A stretch of DNA of 64,000 nucleotides from Metellina segmentata (GCA_947359465.1 OX375878.1:90370377-90434376), one strand, 5' to 3'. Shown: positions 44,690 to 59,120, counted from the stretch's first letter. Numbers and translations: made by a program. Notes: generated from the sequence alone by a model not told the origin.

Positions 44690-44905
44690 AGATACTTTCA
44701 ACAAGGTATCTTGTCCATCAAAATCTGACCAATTTTGCTAACAAGATATCTCATTGAGATATGGTCGATTTTTTTATGACAAGATCCAAATCTGTTCAGT
44801 TTGTTCAGGATATATCGTCTATCATGATCTTATTAGTTTTTCTGATGACGATAATGACCAAGATGACCTCGTTCATCACGATCTGATGAGTTTTAAAAAT
44901 GACTG
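44690..44905. repeat. Degenerate array of the dispersed ~40-bp motif
   Basis: Repeats of the type 'caaggtatcttgtccatc', 'acaagatatctcattgag', 'gatatatcgtctatcatg' and 'gacctcgttcatcacgatc' follow each other at roughly 35-45-bp steps, with 'tgaccaattttg'-like spacers. Confidence 0.6.
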
Positions 44906-44966
44906 ACCAGTCATTTGCTTGGGGTTTGGGAGCAGAAGAAAATGAAAATAATTATTACGAAACATT

Positions 44967-45250
44967 TCGCAAGCGAGCAGGGTCGCCCCTTGCCAATCCC
45001 CGGAGATTGCTATGCAATCCCATTTGGTTTTCTTCGCATAACAAACACTCCTTCAGCAGTTTTTAATCTCCTGAGACGGCGAAACTATCTTAATAATTCA
45101 TAAATTCCTAACTGGACTTTCCTGGCCATGACGTCACAGCGAGAGCTCCGCCCCAGCCTACTCGCTAACGCTCGCCAACCCCTGGTGATTGCTACACAAT
45201 CCCATTTGTTTGTTTCGCAAACCAACACTCCTTTCGAAAGTGATTTCGGT
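44967..45250 (+). repeat. Pair of about 95-bp direct repeats
   Basis: 'gattgctatgcaatcccatt' with 'aacaaacactccttcagcag' (44967-45065) and 'gattgctacacaatcccatt' with 'aaccaacactcctttcgaaa' (45155-45250) are diverged copies about 187 bp apart. Both are less AT-rich than the surroundings. Confidence 0.7.
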
Positions 45251-45289
45251 TTTTTTTTATACTTTAACACTTAATGCACCCTTCACCCA

Positions 45290-45850
45290 AAAATTATAAT
45301 TTTTACTTTTCATCGCATCGAATTTATTTATCGACCAATTTTACAAATAATTATACCATAAAAAGAGTACATTCTAAGCTTTTACGTGGTATTTTTAAAT
45401 TTTAAAAGCAATAGTATAAAGATATAATTATGACAGTTTTAGTTTTGTATCGGAAATTACAATCCAAAAAATATGAAATTTGTCTGACCAACTTTTAATT
45501 GCATCGAATTTATTTGCTAACCAATATAAAAAATAATTATACCATAAAAAAGTGTACATTCTAAGGTTTCTAGTGATGTTTTCAAATTTAGAAACTTATA
45601 ATATTAAGCTGTAGCTGACAGTTTTAACAAAAAATAAGGAAAATTTCCATAAATTCCGAAATTTGTATGATCAACTTTTAATCGCATCGAATTTATTTAT
45701 TAACCTATCTTTTAAAAAAGTTGTACTTTAAAAAGAGTACATTCTAGTCAACAGTATTTTTTTTTTCAAATTTAAGGACATAGTAATAAGCTATAGATAT
45801 AAAAGTTTTAATAAAAAAGTAACGTAAATGTCCCGATTTTTCCTGTATTT
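45290..45850 (+). repeat. Tandem repeat, about 185-bp unit, three copies
   Basis: The phrase '(c/t)gcatcgaatttattt' starts at about 45314, 45500 and 45683, steps of 186 and 183 bp. Each is followed by 'ataccataaaaa', 'gagtacattcta' and a T-rich stretch. Copies are moderately diverged. Confidence 0.85.
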
Positions 45851-46700
45851 CCAAAAAATAATATGAGGAATCAAATTGAAATTTCTAAAAACTCAGCGAG
45901 GTGCAAAACTTTACGTTTAAAGGTACTCTAAAAAAGATCACTGCTGAAGACAAATGTTTGTACGTGTTTTGCTCACTCGCGTTAGAAATTTTGTATTTTT
46001 CGACTTTGACACAATACACCCTAAACTAATAGCCGCATCCGAAAAAAAATCTTCTCAATCTTGTTTCCAGTATAATTTTAAACAAATCCTGTTAATTTCG
46101 TATTTTTCCGATCGGTACTTTCTCTAGAAATCGTCTTAGAATCGAGCGAAAAAAGAAAGTTTTCAATCCTACGGCTGCAGCGGCAACTTTTTTTTAATAT
46201 AGTGCCATACCTTTAAGGAACAGATAGACGCTATGTTAACCAAGCAAAACTTACCCATTTTTCATTTGGACAGAGGTACAAAAGATCTAGTGCTTGAAAC
46301 AATAAACAACTTATTTTTAAATAATTTATACTAACTATAAACAAATTAACAAAAAGTCAATACCCATTCGTAAAATATTTTGACATTTTACTCGGTAGTT
46401 CCTTCAGTATTCGATAGTAACGTCTCGATTAACTTGCCGCATTTTTTTGATAGGGTTGATTTGACCCCCTAAGCTTTCAGTAAACATATTTCTGCAGAGC
46501 AGATTTTATTTACTTTATTTTCATGGTAATATCTAATTTGTTACTTTTTACGCAGATTAGTAACTTTGCTTGAACTTGCTGAACTTCTGCCATATTAGTT
46601 CCTTTTTCCAACACAGCGGTGTGTTCTTTCATTTTTCACTAGTATATTTGGAATGGTTTTAGAGTTGACAATGTTGTAGAACAACACGGGTATTTTTTCA
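45851..46700. other. AT-rich stretch without a recognised gene
   Basis: No coding or repeat structure that I can support. Confidence 0.5.
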
Positions 46701-46708
46701 TACATATG

Positions 46709-47784
46709 TAGGGATTGCAATCCGGCTCGATTTTCAATCCGGCCGGATTGGAATTTTGTTAATAAGTCTATGTAACCAGTATGTATTTTTCCAAACTCAG
46801 CTGAGTGAAAGTAGGTAAAAAGGATATTATTCCAAATTGACGAACAAAACGTTTATTTTAGCATTATAGAATCAACTTTATTAATAATTATCCATAGGTA
46901 CGAATTTAGTCACCAACAATTAATTATAATAACTATTAGTACTGCTAGTAGTAAGTATTAAACGATTGATTATGATCAGTCTTACTAGTTTCCACCCCAA
47001 AAAGCATCAGCTTATTTTATACGTAGTACTTTTCAATTTATCTAAAATTAAGTAGTCTCTATCTCTAATGTCGTTTAGCAAATGACATATAAATTGTACC
47101 TAACCTTGTCTCATACTAACACAAAAGTCTAATCTTTGCAAGTATCTGGTCAACAAAACAAACATGGGAACTCTTAATTCTTAATTGCTTAAATCGAAGT
47201 TATATAGTAATGAAAATCACTTTTGAGTTTGAAAGAACCATCTAAGGAAACAAATCGTATTAATTGTGTCATCCCCCAACCTACTTCTCAATGAACTAAT
47301 AACTAATAACGCAAATATAACCAGCGGCCGAGAAGAAGGCTCTATCAGCTTCAACACTAGTTGGTTTAATCGTCATAAAGTAATCGTACATTAGAGAGAA
47401 ATATTTTCCTTTGACTCCATTTCATATGAAGTCCTTTCTTCATTATTTTCTCAAAATCTGTTTCTTTTCTAAAGTTTGTCTTTTTGCAACAGTCTTCACT
47501 TTCTTGCAGAGTTTGCTTTCCTAATTCCTCTTTATAAAAAAATATTATTGATAATTTAATTTATTATTTTGGCTAGAATTCTCCAAACTGATAATTGGAA
47601 AATATAAAATCGATAAACTCACAATCGATTGCTTAATAAACGATTTCGCGACTTTAAAGTTGGGTTTGAACAATGGATTCTTTAATTTTTTTAAAAATTC
47701 GGGTTTATCGGATCCGATAGATGTTTCCGGATCCGGTAGGTAGCTAAATGATACCGTATCCGCCGGATCAGATTGCAATCCCTA
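46709..47784. mobile_element. Non-autonomous hAT element with perfect 8-bp target duplication
   Basis: 'tacatatg' flanks the element at 46701-46708 and 47785-47792. The ends are 'TAGGGATTGCAATC' and its exact reverse complement 'GATTGCAATCCCTA'. Just inside, both arms carry 'ccggat' repeats ('caatccggccggatt' on the left, 'atccgccggatcag' and 'atccgataga' on the right). Eight-base duplications and T/CAGGG termini are the hAT hallmark. At 1076 bp there is no BED zinc finger or hAT dimerisation domain visible. A 77-codon minus-strand frame (47545-47778) begins in the terminus and is not recognisably transposase. Confidence 0.9.
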
Positions 47785-47959
47785 TACATATGTCGTTTGC
47801 AGGGAGCTAGCTATACATACTAAATAAAGACAAATATATAAATTAGACATTTTAGGAAACGTAAAGTCGATTGACGAAAAGTAATGAACAAAACATGTTA
47901 AATCTGTTTTAAAACGAATTATTTGACCTGCTTGGTATATTTAGTGTTAGATCTCAACC

Positions 47960-48345
47960 TTTCTGTTGATTGACGAGATATTTCATTACCAGGACTGACC
48001 GAATCTTTATGAACGTGATGTCTTCATTAGAAGTAAACGGATCAGTTCTTGAAAAATCGGCCATATCTTGTTTGCGAGATATGTTGCCATGAACAAAACT
48101 TGCGAGATATTGATGGAGGTTTCTAGTCGAAGCCTCTTGAAGGTTGACCTCCTGGAGGTTGTAATCAAGTATTATATATCATTAACAAGTGGCCAGATCT
48201 TTGTAGACGAGATACCTCTTCATCCTTAAATTGACCAGATACTGATCTCGCCATCAAAGTAAAATTCAGCAACAAGTATCTCGATGACGATATCTTGCAA
48301 GTCATCAGTAAAATTGGTCCAATCTCGATGGACGAGATTGGCTTC
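47960..48345. repeat. Longest degenerate array of the dispersed ~40-bp motif
   Basis: Successive pieces: 'gacgagatatttcattacc', 'gaacgtgatgtcttcatt', 'ccatatcttgtttgcgag', 'ggccagatctttgtagacg', 'gagatacctcttcatcc', 'accagatactgatctcgcc' and 'aatctcgatggacgagatt'. The motif appears in both orientations because its core is nearly self-complementary. Confidence 0.6.
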
Positions 48346-51300
48346 GAGGTTTAGTCGTAAGTGCTTCCGTCCGTTGATTTCGGATGAAACCTGATCAAAC
48401 TGATATTTAAATGTGATTTGTGTAATAAATGAAACAAGAGCATATAGGATGGTGGAAATTTATTAAGTTTCAACATGGAAAAGTACAAATATTGCAGTAC
48501 AATCAAACTACGCCAAGAAACAACACGACCGCCGAGGTCATTTTTACAAAGTCAAAAGTAGTATGTATATATATGTATATATATATTTTCATTATAATAT
48601 ATATATAGAATTCTCATGCAACCCCTTCGAATTGAAAATTTTTAAAGCTTTTTCCTGTTTTGATCTCTGCTTATTCACATATACAGATATATGGTTCTGA
48701 CAGAGACAATACCAGACTAGCAAATTCAACTTATGTATATATATTTGTATAAAAGAAAGACTAGCGATATATTTTTTTAGATTCCATACCTTGGCCGAAA
48801 TTCGTATATTTTGTTTTCGTGAGACAATTTCAAGCTGAGAGATTGATAGTCGCTTTTTGTCAGTTTTTCGTAGTCCGTCGCACGGCTATATGGAGGCGGT
48901 ATCTTTTAAATTCATGTTAAATTAAGACTATACAGTCAGTAATCAAAATCTCAAATTGTTTTTTACAGCAGCATCACAAAATACAGTTAAAACGACTAGA
49001 AGACTAGAGAATTACAAAAACATGTTGGCATATAGTGATAAAAATTGTAAAAAATCTTTTCTCTATCCTGATGTGTTATCAATAATAGAATTTTCTAGCA
49101 TAAACAAATACTCTGTAAATCCCGTATTATTTTATATGTACTTAAAAATATTTCGTGCCTATTTAAGTGTAATGGCTATTTTCTGACTTTTGCGTAGCAC
49201 ACTTATGAATTTGTGTTGCGTTTAAAAATTCATTTTAAAGCTTTTTCATTAAAAGATTTCTTAGCTGGTACAGCTTTTAACAGTTATTGCTATTTTGTTA
49301 GGTGTTTTCGCCGTGCGACGATTTTAGGATTTCTATCTTTTGCTTAGAGAACTTTGAAAAGCAGCAAATTGTGACCAAAAATAATAGAGGCCATTCCAGT
49401 TAAATTGCGGAGGTAATAGTAATAGTAATACATATGTAACTGCATAAATAACAGGTTATGCAATGAATAAGCTACGACCACATAAATGTTCGAAAGTCCC
49501 TAAGACAACGTACAGGGGACATAACTGTTCTATAAGTTCAAATGGTTACATGGTCTGCCAGTATCTTTCTGTATCTGCCGCTTTGTTGAGAAAATGTCTT
49601 GAAAAAAAAGTAGAAATTTCTCAAGAAATAGTTTATGTAACTTGTGTATTCGAAATTTTAGATGAACTTTTAAAACTTACGTAGGTTTATGGAGTTTTAA
49701 ACATTCTGTTTAGATTTAGAACAAATGCCGTTAGCTTCTGTTGTACATGGAATGGAAGCCTTTAAAAAATGGCTAATCTCAATGGAATGTTTTTTAAGGA
49801 ATGTAGAAACAACATTTTGGAATACATTTATCACAGTTAACAAGCAGTATTCAGTATTCTTTGAGATTTACTGTTTTTAGACTCTTGATAAATTAGCAGC
49901 ACTCAAATTTCGGAATCGGTTGACTTCACCATTAGATTAGGAGCGAGCATAGCTATTTATTGACTATGTTTCACATCAATGAAACAGCCAAGAAATAGAT
50001 GTATGCGCTCTGTTGATGATTGTGGGTTTGAATGCCACTATGCAATTAGGACTTAAAGAGCTGGACTAGTAACCAAAGCGGCCGATTCGAAAAACACCGG
50101 TATTCATTTACTTATTTGAAACAGGCCAAAAAGAGGATCAAGAGCTATTTCGGTCAACTTGGAGAATGAATTTGATATCTTCGACGTAGTATTCAATTTA
50201 CGTGGTGAAGGGATACCTCCCGACGTAAAAGGAGTCACTGCAAAAAATGACTAGACTAACTTCTTTTAACCAGTTCGTTTCCTCTCAATAAATTAGAGAA
50301 CAATAATTTATTTTTGTCACATAAGTACGCAATACAATAAGATATATAACTTTTTCATTCATATATAAATCTGCTTCCGAGACTCGCCCTTCCGTTCCCA
50401 AAAGGCTCGCCTCGGAATTTAAATAGTATAATTTATTATAATCAATGATACTCTTCATAAATAGCAAACATTATACATGAGCAAAAAATGACCTAGTACC
50501 GAAATAACTTCTACACTTAGCTTAAATACTTTTTAGCAACAACTGAACATCTACACGAATGAAAGCAAACACGATAAACAGCACAAAACTATCCTAGTGA
50601 CGTCGAAAAAGGCTACTCAATGTTGAATGTCTAAATGTCGACCAAAACTCACAAGAAATTACAGTCAATTAGTTTCTCGGGTTCTTGTATAACTATCAGT
50701 TCCAAAAGTATGAGGGTATGTGGGAAGGATCCGTAATACCTACTGGGATAGAGGGTATCAGCAGCAACATATTGAATAAATAACACTGTCGGAATTTGTA
50801 TTCATAGTCATACACATACATGAGTATTAAATAGGTACAGGATACCATCGTTTAACAGAGCATGGATATATATAGTATATAAAGAGAGAAGAGAGAAAAG
50901 TGAAAAGTACAATATATTCAATTATGTTGAAAAATATCAAGCCGATTATCAGTATTAACTAGAATGGCCGGCAATACAAGTGAAAATATATGGAAATAGT
51001 TACATCAAACAGCACTAAGACAAAGGTGAGATTCATGTTCATAAGAGAAAAATCCAAGTCAGTTCCAATCAAACAAATAATAGCATGGCATTCAATGTTC
51101 AATCTAATTCTACATGTTAAGAAATACAACCACGGTACCTGTCGCTTTGCCTTTTTGTGATGTGTTTCGGTTGGGCGTCGGTTTAATAACGGATGTGCTT
51201 AACAATTCTTGCATCGAGACAGACCCAACGTATCCCAAGCGTATCTATGATAAAAGGTTGTACTCTAACCACCGGTTCTTGTTTTTTCAAAGACGCGTAA

Positions 51301-54300
51301 TTTGCAAAAATATAGCATTTACACAAGCTACGTCGTTATAAAATAGTCACACACAAACCAATAGTATTTTGTTAACGCAACAAGTACTCGAGCATGGATG
51401 ATGTTTTTGAAAGTCAGTCAGTGAGTGAAAAGGAAGATTTGGGCAGGCAGTCCTTTCGACTTCGGCGCGAAAGGACTCCGAAATCTAAAATGGCGTCGAA
51501 AGGCGAGGTTCCATCTGCGTGCAAAAGTTCCATCGCTTCGGTTGTGTTCTTTGAAACCCACATCGGTTGGACAAAGGGTAGAAATATTTGCTGGAAATGA
51601 ACTCACAGGTGACAAAAGCAATCAAATCAAAGGATTGACGAAACAGCTGCGAATTCTTCCATGATAAAGTCCGATTAAAGGACAATCGATTGATAATTGC
51701 CTCAGTATAGTTTATATGCACCAGTTGGCTTAAACACAGAACACTTTGGAACAAACGTTGAACGCGACTTCTTTTGCTACATAAAGTTAAATTGCGAAGG
51801 TTCTCTCCAACATATCCATATAACATCAAGAAATATTTAAATTGTGTGCCCTTTAGAATCGTTTCTTAACCTGCGTTCGATGAAAACAGATGCATAGTGA
51901 AAACCATTGGCTTAAGATTTGCGATGAAAATGAAAGTGCTGGAATTGCGTACGCATAGAACAGTTAGAATTGAACTAAATGCAATCAGGCCTTGATGCCG
52001 ATATTTGGCGCCTTTACCCGATTTTAGGTATTACAATTTTTTTTGTCGGGTATCTCATTGTTCAACTTTCATATTCGATGTGGCATTCATAAGTTAGGTT
52101 TTTGGTACTGGATTTTCTTAACTCTTCGTACAGACAAATTGATAAAAAGGAATTAGTAGATAAAATAGAAAACCTTATTGAAAACCCAAGATATTTTACG
52201 AAATTTTGAAGTATACTATTCCATGTCAGAAATTAGTTACAGAATATTAGAACCTTCACGAGTTCCGATATAATTTATATGAAAACATTCCAACTTGTAA
52301 GGTAACTTTTTTTTATATTTCAAAAACAAATCTATGGAAATTGAATGTACTCGTGAATGTTTCCTTGAGTATTGGTTATTTATGTATCCCTTCACGACGG
52401 CAATTAATGAACGTGATAGTTCACCAATGAGATACCGTTCATTCAATTGAACAATTAACAATTTTTATTTGCATGAAGTATAAAAATGTTTCATTCAATA
52501 ACAGATTAATGGTAATGTAACGCCTTAGTAAATAGATATTTCTCCTGAAATTCCATGAAGTATTGCACCTTGATAGCAAATGAATACGCAAGCACCAAAA
52601 AATCAGTCTGAGCATAGATGACCATGATTCAACAACATTAAACACTGAAATCCACCAATGCACCGTGTCGAGATCTATATCCAGCAGTACCCTATATAAG
52701 AGTACGCAGTCAACAATTACTAACCACCTCCGAAGGTCCGTCTTAAAAGCTAACATTCCGAAAACATTGCAGAACAATGATTTCATCGAGTTTTGGGTTC
52801 ACCAGTATGGTCACCTAGGCTCTTTAATAAGGTATGTTGTACTTCCAAAAGGCTCAAGTTAAGAAAGACAACAATCAAACTTTTGAATAAAAGAGTTGGA
52901 TTTTTACGAGAAACACATTAAAAATTCTCAATCACTAGTCACGGCATCACGAAGATCATACACTTTTTCTAAGCGTCCATGTGAACAATAGTTCTGCACC
53001 AGTTTAACGGGATTCAGGGCAGTTACCTAACTAGTAAAACTGTTTGAAGTCCAAAGTGAAATGGAAAAATCATTTGACGACATAGACACCGTATCTCCAT
53101 ATTACGAATGGTCAGTACAAGTGGGCCCCCTTCAAAGGGAACTTCACAACTCCGATCATCTAGGATGAAGTGTATAACTCTTTGGGAAAGGCTTATTTAA
53201 TTCTAACATGGTATATTTGTATTGCTTAATCAATTGCTCACTTTAAACAACGGTCTGCCAAGGGCGTATCCGCTTTTACTAACAGTTTGATGCACACATA
53301 CCCATTACCAACCCTCCCAAGAGTAGCAACAGGCAATGCTTGCGTACACAATTTGTTAAAACCATCGAAAGTAATGTTAGCTCCTTTTATCAAAAATTTT
53401 CTACCTTCAAACTACGTCCGCTATTTTTTTTTTATCTATGTACAAAGTTGTGACCACAAACTTCATCCAGTAGCTTACCTTCAAGAAATAGCATTTTTTT
53501 TATCCAAAAAAAATCACTTCATTTGTATGTTTATTTTGTATTAAAACACGCTTATCAGCTAATATATATCCACAATATGAAGTGGACAATGTACATATAT
53601 AGATAGGGCAGGCCAGCGTGGAAGATCCATTGTGGAGGCATATAATGGTTGGCATTTCTCGACATCGACAACCTGGATAAATCTCACCATATACCTTTTT
53701 TATTCCGTCCATTTGCAGGAATAAAATGCGTATTTTGTATTTTATTTTCAAGTTTAAAAGTTGCACTACCAACAAGGTGTTCTAGGACTTCTTTATAAAA
53801 ATAGACTTCTCTAGTGGAAGTGTATTCGTATGTACCGCGACTGCGTATAATTTCAATTCCATCTCGCCAATAGTTCCATTTTAAAATTTGGTTTTACAAC
53901 AGCGGTTGGCGTTTACGAAATGACCTGTCATACAGCGCTGCGCCATTTAATGTGTGAAAAGTTAATTTTTGATTCATTCTTTCGTGCATATTTTCATGGT
54001 TTTCAACTGCAAATAGTTTTTGGATAAGAAACTAGGGCTCAAGATCAAAGATTGACGGCAGATTTGATCCTGTTCTCTACATGCATGTTTTCGTCGCACT
54101 TTACAGAAAACGTTAGATTTTGCACATCTACAAACCCTCACGTTTACGAACCGGGGTTTTCCGTAGCCTCTATTTCCAGAAATATAGATTCTGTTTAAAA
54201 CAATTCTTGGAATTGTGTGATCCGGATATAAAATTCCAGATTTTTTACAACTTGAATGCAATTTAAAATGTGTTTAAATGTGGAACATGTATTGCTATGA

Positions 54301-56096
54301 GTTGAGCTTGAGCCCCGGTATTTGTTCAAAATGGGTTTGGTAAATTCTCAAGCATGCCAGAAAGCAAGAAAACGAAATGCTACTTCGATTGGAGAAGTTA
54401 TGGAACATGCACATTACCAACTGAGTGAAGACCATGCATCAGACAGAGGTGGCTGCGTCTGTACGCGAGCGATCACCACACGGGCCAGAAGGATGTTTAC
54501 ATTGCAGAAGTGTTATTCCAGAACCCCTTCTCGCCGCTACAGTGTGCCATGTGTCAGCGATATAAAGCTCACCGTGTGCATGTAAACAAGCTTTATTTTA
54601 CATCAACAAGTAAGCTAAAAGGGTCAAGTTAATGTTTGCCCATGCAAAAAAGAAACCGGTCAGACATTTAAAGAAAAGTAAACAAATTTATTGATTCGTA
54701 ACAAAAGAAATTAAGTGTTGCACACAAAAAGAAAGGAGTGCGAAAAACACAGCGAAATCAAAACTACGTGCTTACGAAAGCGTGACTAAACTTAGGTTAC
54801 GCATTGCAAAGGATAAATTAGTTAACGAAAAACTTGGGAATCTTGCAAGATTACGCAAATATAATTATCAAAAGCAATATTCATACAATTTTTTTGCAAG
54901 CAGCAAAGTTCACATAAACTACATAGTCATACAGTTATTTTTATCTAATAAGCTAACAGATTTGGCAGAAAAACAATCACAAACAGGCAAATCTAGCAAT
55001 AAATAGTGCTATATATATGTATATATCAACGGACATTAACACACTAAAAATTAAGTTAAAATGGTGTTCGCGATAACATGTCAATTTTCCTAAAATTGTG
55101 TGAGGCGTCTGTGACCCGACTAGATTAACCTGCATTCAACAGCCAAAACACTTTCTGAACTGCATTCAGGTTCATTGGAATAGAATTAAGTAGATAAACG
55201 ACTAAATAGGGCAATAAATAGGTATCTGGCATCAAATTCAAGGTATGCAGACTGCCAACACACATCTAACAAAAAATTTCTTGACTTTGCCAAATCAACT
55301 TTTAAGTGTACCTACAAATTTAAACGATGAATGCAATTCATCAATTGAGAAACTTCCGAATATTTTTGGTATGAATATTTTTGTTCCAGCTTTTTTTCAT
55401 CAATGCAAAACTTCTCAAATTTTGGTTCACATTTCTAAATAGTTAACAAGTATATAAATCGAGACATGACTAGTTTGAAGGCATCACCAATATTCAAAAA
55501 TTACAGATGCAGCAGAGAACCGGAACCGAAGTTCCGGAAGTCTCGAATTTTACAAGGGGTGGCAAGCGTTTAAAATAAATCAACGCGAAAAGGTGGCAAT
55601 TGAGTTTCTGACAACACCACAAATCTCAACCATCTTTTCCGGGGACAATCAAACTTTCGTCACGAGTCATTTGAAAAGGACATTTAATTACATCTATTCG
55701 GTAAACTTAGGCGTGCGAGACCTATATCTAACATTGACTAGACAATGCACTAGTATACCAAATACAAAATAGTAAATTTCGGACTTCTCTACTCAGCAAG
55801 TTCGGCTTTGAGCATTGGTGATGCCACACGAAAAGGATGTAAAGTCCTGTTTGGTTTTTCTGTTTTAGAATTTTAAGTTTTTTCCCCCTTGCCGGAGCTA
55901 ACTTGTTGCCAGAGGAAACTGCATACGTCATGAGCTTTTTAAAAGTCCTCTCAGAGAGAGAGAGTTCTGTATTGATTCCTCTTTACAAATACATTGAGAA
56001 ACTGAAAACTTGAAATAATTTAATAATTTTTCGATTTTGGCCGATGGGGGAAAAAACGAATCACTCGCTGTCGTCGGGAAAAACAATCTGCGCAAC
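48346..56096. other. Long stretch without a recognised gene; its right part is downstream of the ELAV-family stop codon
   Basis: No protein domain is recognisable. Short (TA)n runs lie at about 48560-48605. Immediately below 56097 the sequence must contain the 3' UTR of the minus-strand ELAV-family gene. The first canonical AATAAA signals I see on that strand are near 54692-54687 and 54597-54592, about 1.4-1.5 kb past the stop; closer ATTAAA variants occur near 56018 and 55687. The real 3' end cannot be fixed from sequence, and ELAV-family transcripts in insects often have very long 3' UTRs. Confidence 0.4.
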
Positions 56097-56477
<381 letters not shown>

Positions 56478-56581
56478 TTATCATTAGATTCTAAACCTAT
56501 TTTGTTCTCTAGTATGCATGCTATACATACCACCTTCCCTTTTTTATTAATCTTAAATCCATTCATTTTAAATAACGTCCT

Positions 56582-56645
56582 GCTAATTAGCAAAACTGGT
56601 AACTGTTAAACGCTAACAAAGGAATTACGAGTTTTGCTAATTGGC
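56582..56645. other. Imperfect hairpin near the RRM3 exon acceptor
   Basis: 'gctaattagcaaaact' (56582-56597) is the reverse complement of 'agttttgctaattggc' (56630-56645) with one mismatch, separated by 32 bases. It lies about 160 bases upstream of the acceptor in transcript direction. The pairing is seen; any effect on splicing is inference. Confidence 0.6.
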
Positions 56646-57862
56646 ATAACTATTGTCGGGAACAACTGGGAACTAGTATTTCGCTGACTATACGTGACAG
56701 CACTGCTGCAAACACAACTAACCTTATGGCAGCCGATTGTATTATGTCACGAGAGGTGATGCGAAAAACTATAATATTTAAAACTTGTAAAAAATTCTTG
56801 TAAATACTAGGCGATTGGAATAAATGCTCTAAGTTGTTAGTAAATATAAAAAGGCTTTTTTACGTTTCATTGCTGATATTGAATAGATTGATTGCTGTAA
56901 AGTATAAGAGAAAATGTTATACTTATCCAATGACCCGGGTTCTTAAAGAAGTTGAAGCAATACAAGTGTGAAAAAGAAGGTAAGCTTTCCTTATACATGT
57001 TGTTTTTAACAACTATATTTAGGAGTTTCATTTTCGTTCTCAATACTCCAGCGATAGTTGTACCTTCTCCATTGCAAATAAAGTCTGATCTGATTAACGA
57101 ATCTATGCCAAATACTTCTCATGCTTTCTTCAATAACCTTTTCCTTTCCGTAAACATCTTTTTAAAATTTCTGGAAATGATCACGGAGCTTGCTGGAGCA
57201 TGTTGTAACGAGTAGTGGAGTCACAATTCCAGTGTTCGATTAACTGATTACTTTTTAATGAATTAAATGTGTATCTAAACCTATCCACGTCTTGGGTTTC
57301 AGCATTGCATTTTCAATAGATTTATTACAAATGAGAACTTACGTTTAGTCGGTGGATTTTATACCTGCGAATAATTGCCAAAGGCTAGGATATGTTGAAC
57401 TTAAAGATTTCGCAATGCCAATTCATGGTTACAACATGCAAGATAATTTCTAGTATTTGTACATGCGAAGAGCGGAAGTTTTGCAAAAATTTCAAAACTT
57501 TAAACTCGATTAGTTAAGAATAGGAAGAGACTGGTTAATAGTATTGCGTATTTTGAAACTGACATATGTGTCTTGCTTGTGTCTATAAATGTAATGTCAT
57601 TAAATCTTCCAATTTCGGGGCAGTTTTTATTAAAACCTAGCACGAATAAAAAATCTTTGAATTTTGTTTTGAAAGTCAACTATGCTACCTAAACATTTCA
57701 TTTTCAAAATGTGGATTCTATATACTAAAACAAGAAATAAAAATGTACCAAAAAAAATTTAATTTGCAATTTTCAGATTCCTTAAAACAAGCATCGAAGC
57801 GGCTATTAGAAAGGCTCTCTAGGAAAGTTCAAACCTTCTCGTTGTCACCAAGCCAACCAAAT

Positions 57863-58129
57863 TCAAATTGAAGATTGCGTGCGGCAAGATTTACTGCTCT
57901 GACAATGTCGGACTTTTAACCCTATTGTTGAACCCCACAGCTTTAGCAGCCAAAACAGATTGCGTGTGATCATCAATGATTTTTTCGAAGATTTTTCAAA
58001 ATCACTCATCAGCGAGAATATAACACAAGCTTGATTTCCTATGGCGCAATGGCCAGATGTCACCAAGCTGTGCCAAGCTTTACAGTAAATCGACACCCAC
58101 AAGGAAACTTTTACCCCATAGTAAAACAC
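57863..58129 (-). other. Unassigned intronic open frame
   Basis: An 88-codon minus-strand frame in a somewhat less AT-rich piece of intron. I recognise no family. It may be a decayed mobile element fragment or chance; it is reported only because the composition differs from the surrounding intron. Confidence 0.15.
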
Positions 58130-58442
58130 ACTCCGGATAGTTACACGAGTCGAAACTGCCGCCCACTGTTACACCATACAAGGAACAACGCAAATTGAAT
58201 ACGGGATGCGTTGATTTTTTTTATGTAGCGCAAGGGTCAATCTGTGCATAATACAAGACATAACGTACAATAAATTGTAAAGCTCTCCATGTATGCATCT
58301 CTATACAAGAGAAGTGAATTCATGTTGAAAAATCTAATCTGCTCCGCGTACAACTCAAAGGCTACTAACCCAGCGGGCAAGCCGATTGCGCCATAGTTAC
58401 TCAAATTCTAAATACGGAATATTTAAAGCTTGTAATGATTTT

Positions 58443-59120
58443 TACGAGATATCTCGTCCTTCAAGGTCTTAGCAATTTGCTAATGCGATTTCGTCAGCAA
58501 ATATTGCCGATTTTTAATGACGACGAGATCTAGATATACTCAGTTTCTTTTTCGAGTGATGAGATAATGACGTCCAACAAAATCTAGTCAGTTTTGCGAA
58601 TGACGCGATGCCTATAGACAAACACTAGGGTTAAACTGCGAATTTATTCATAAAGCAAAGGACGGGCAGACCTTGCGACTCTTAGTATGAACAATGAACT
58701 AGAGCGAATGGTCTATTTCCTTGAATAAGCTAGCATGAATACGATCTATTAATCTCAAAACAGGGGAGGCCAGCTACTGCATTGGGTAGGCTCTAAAATT
58801 ATCCAATTGGATTTCGTTAGCAGATATTGCCAATTTTTAATGACGACCGAGATCCAGATATACTCAGTTTCTTTTTCGAATGATGAGATAGTGACGTCCA
58901 CCAAAATCTAGTCAGTTTTGCGAACAACGCGATGCTTATAGTGCAGACAAACACTAGAGTCAAACTACGAACAATTTATTCATTTAGCAAAGGACGGGCA
59001 GACTTTTCGACTCGTATCAGACCATTTCCTTTGAATAAGCTAGCATGAATACGATCTATGAATCTCAAAACAAGGGAAGCCATCTACGGTATTGAGTAGG
59101 CTCTAAAATTATCCAGTTGG
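58443..59120 (+). repeat. About 320-bp direct duplication carrying the ~40-bp motif
   Basis: 'atttcgt(c/t)agca(a/g)atattgcc', 'tagatatactcagtttcttt', 'gatgagata(a/g)tgacgtcca', 'aaatctagtcagttttgcga', 'aaaggacgggcagac', 'gaataagctagcatgaatac' and 'gtaggctctaaaattatcca' occur in order from about 58490 and again from about 58811. The first part of each copy consists of the 'gacgagatctagatata' motif units. The whole block lies in the ELAV-family intron. Confidence 0.88.

Noticed and set aside
47545..47778. hAT transposase fragment
   Set aside because: The frame begins inside the terminal repeat and contains no BED finger or C-terminal dimerisation motif.
49920..50110. Additional tRNA-like SINE head ('gtgggtttgaatgccac')
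   Set aside because: Only a weak B-box match; no A box at the right distance and no shared SINE body.
51394..51664. Possible exon near 51.4-51.7 kb
   Set aside because: Several overlapping frames on both strands with no family resemblance or paired splice sites.
54322..54585. 87-codon open frame with several cysteines and arginines
   Set aside because: No recognisable motif spacing; probably chance or 3' UTR sequence of the opposite-strand gene.
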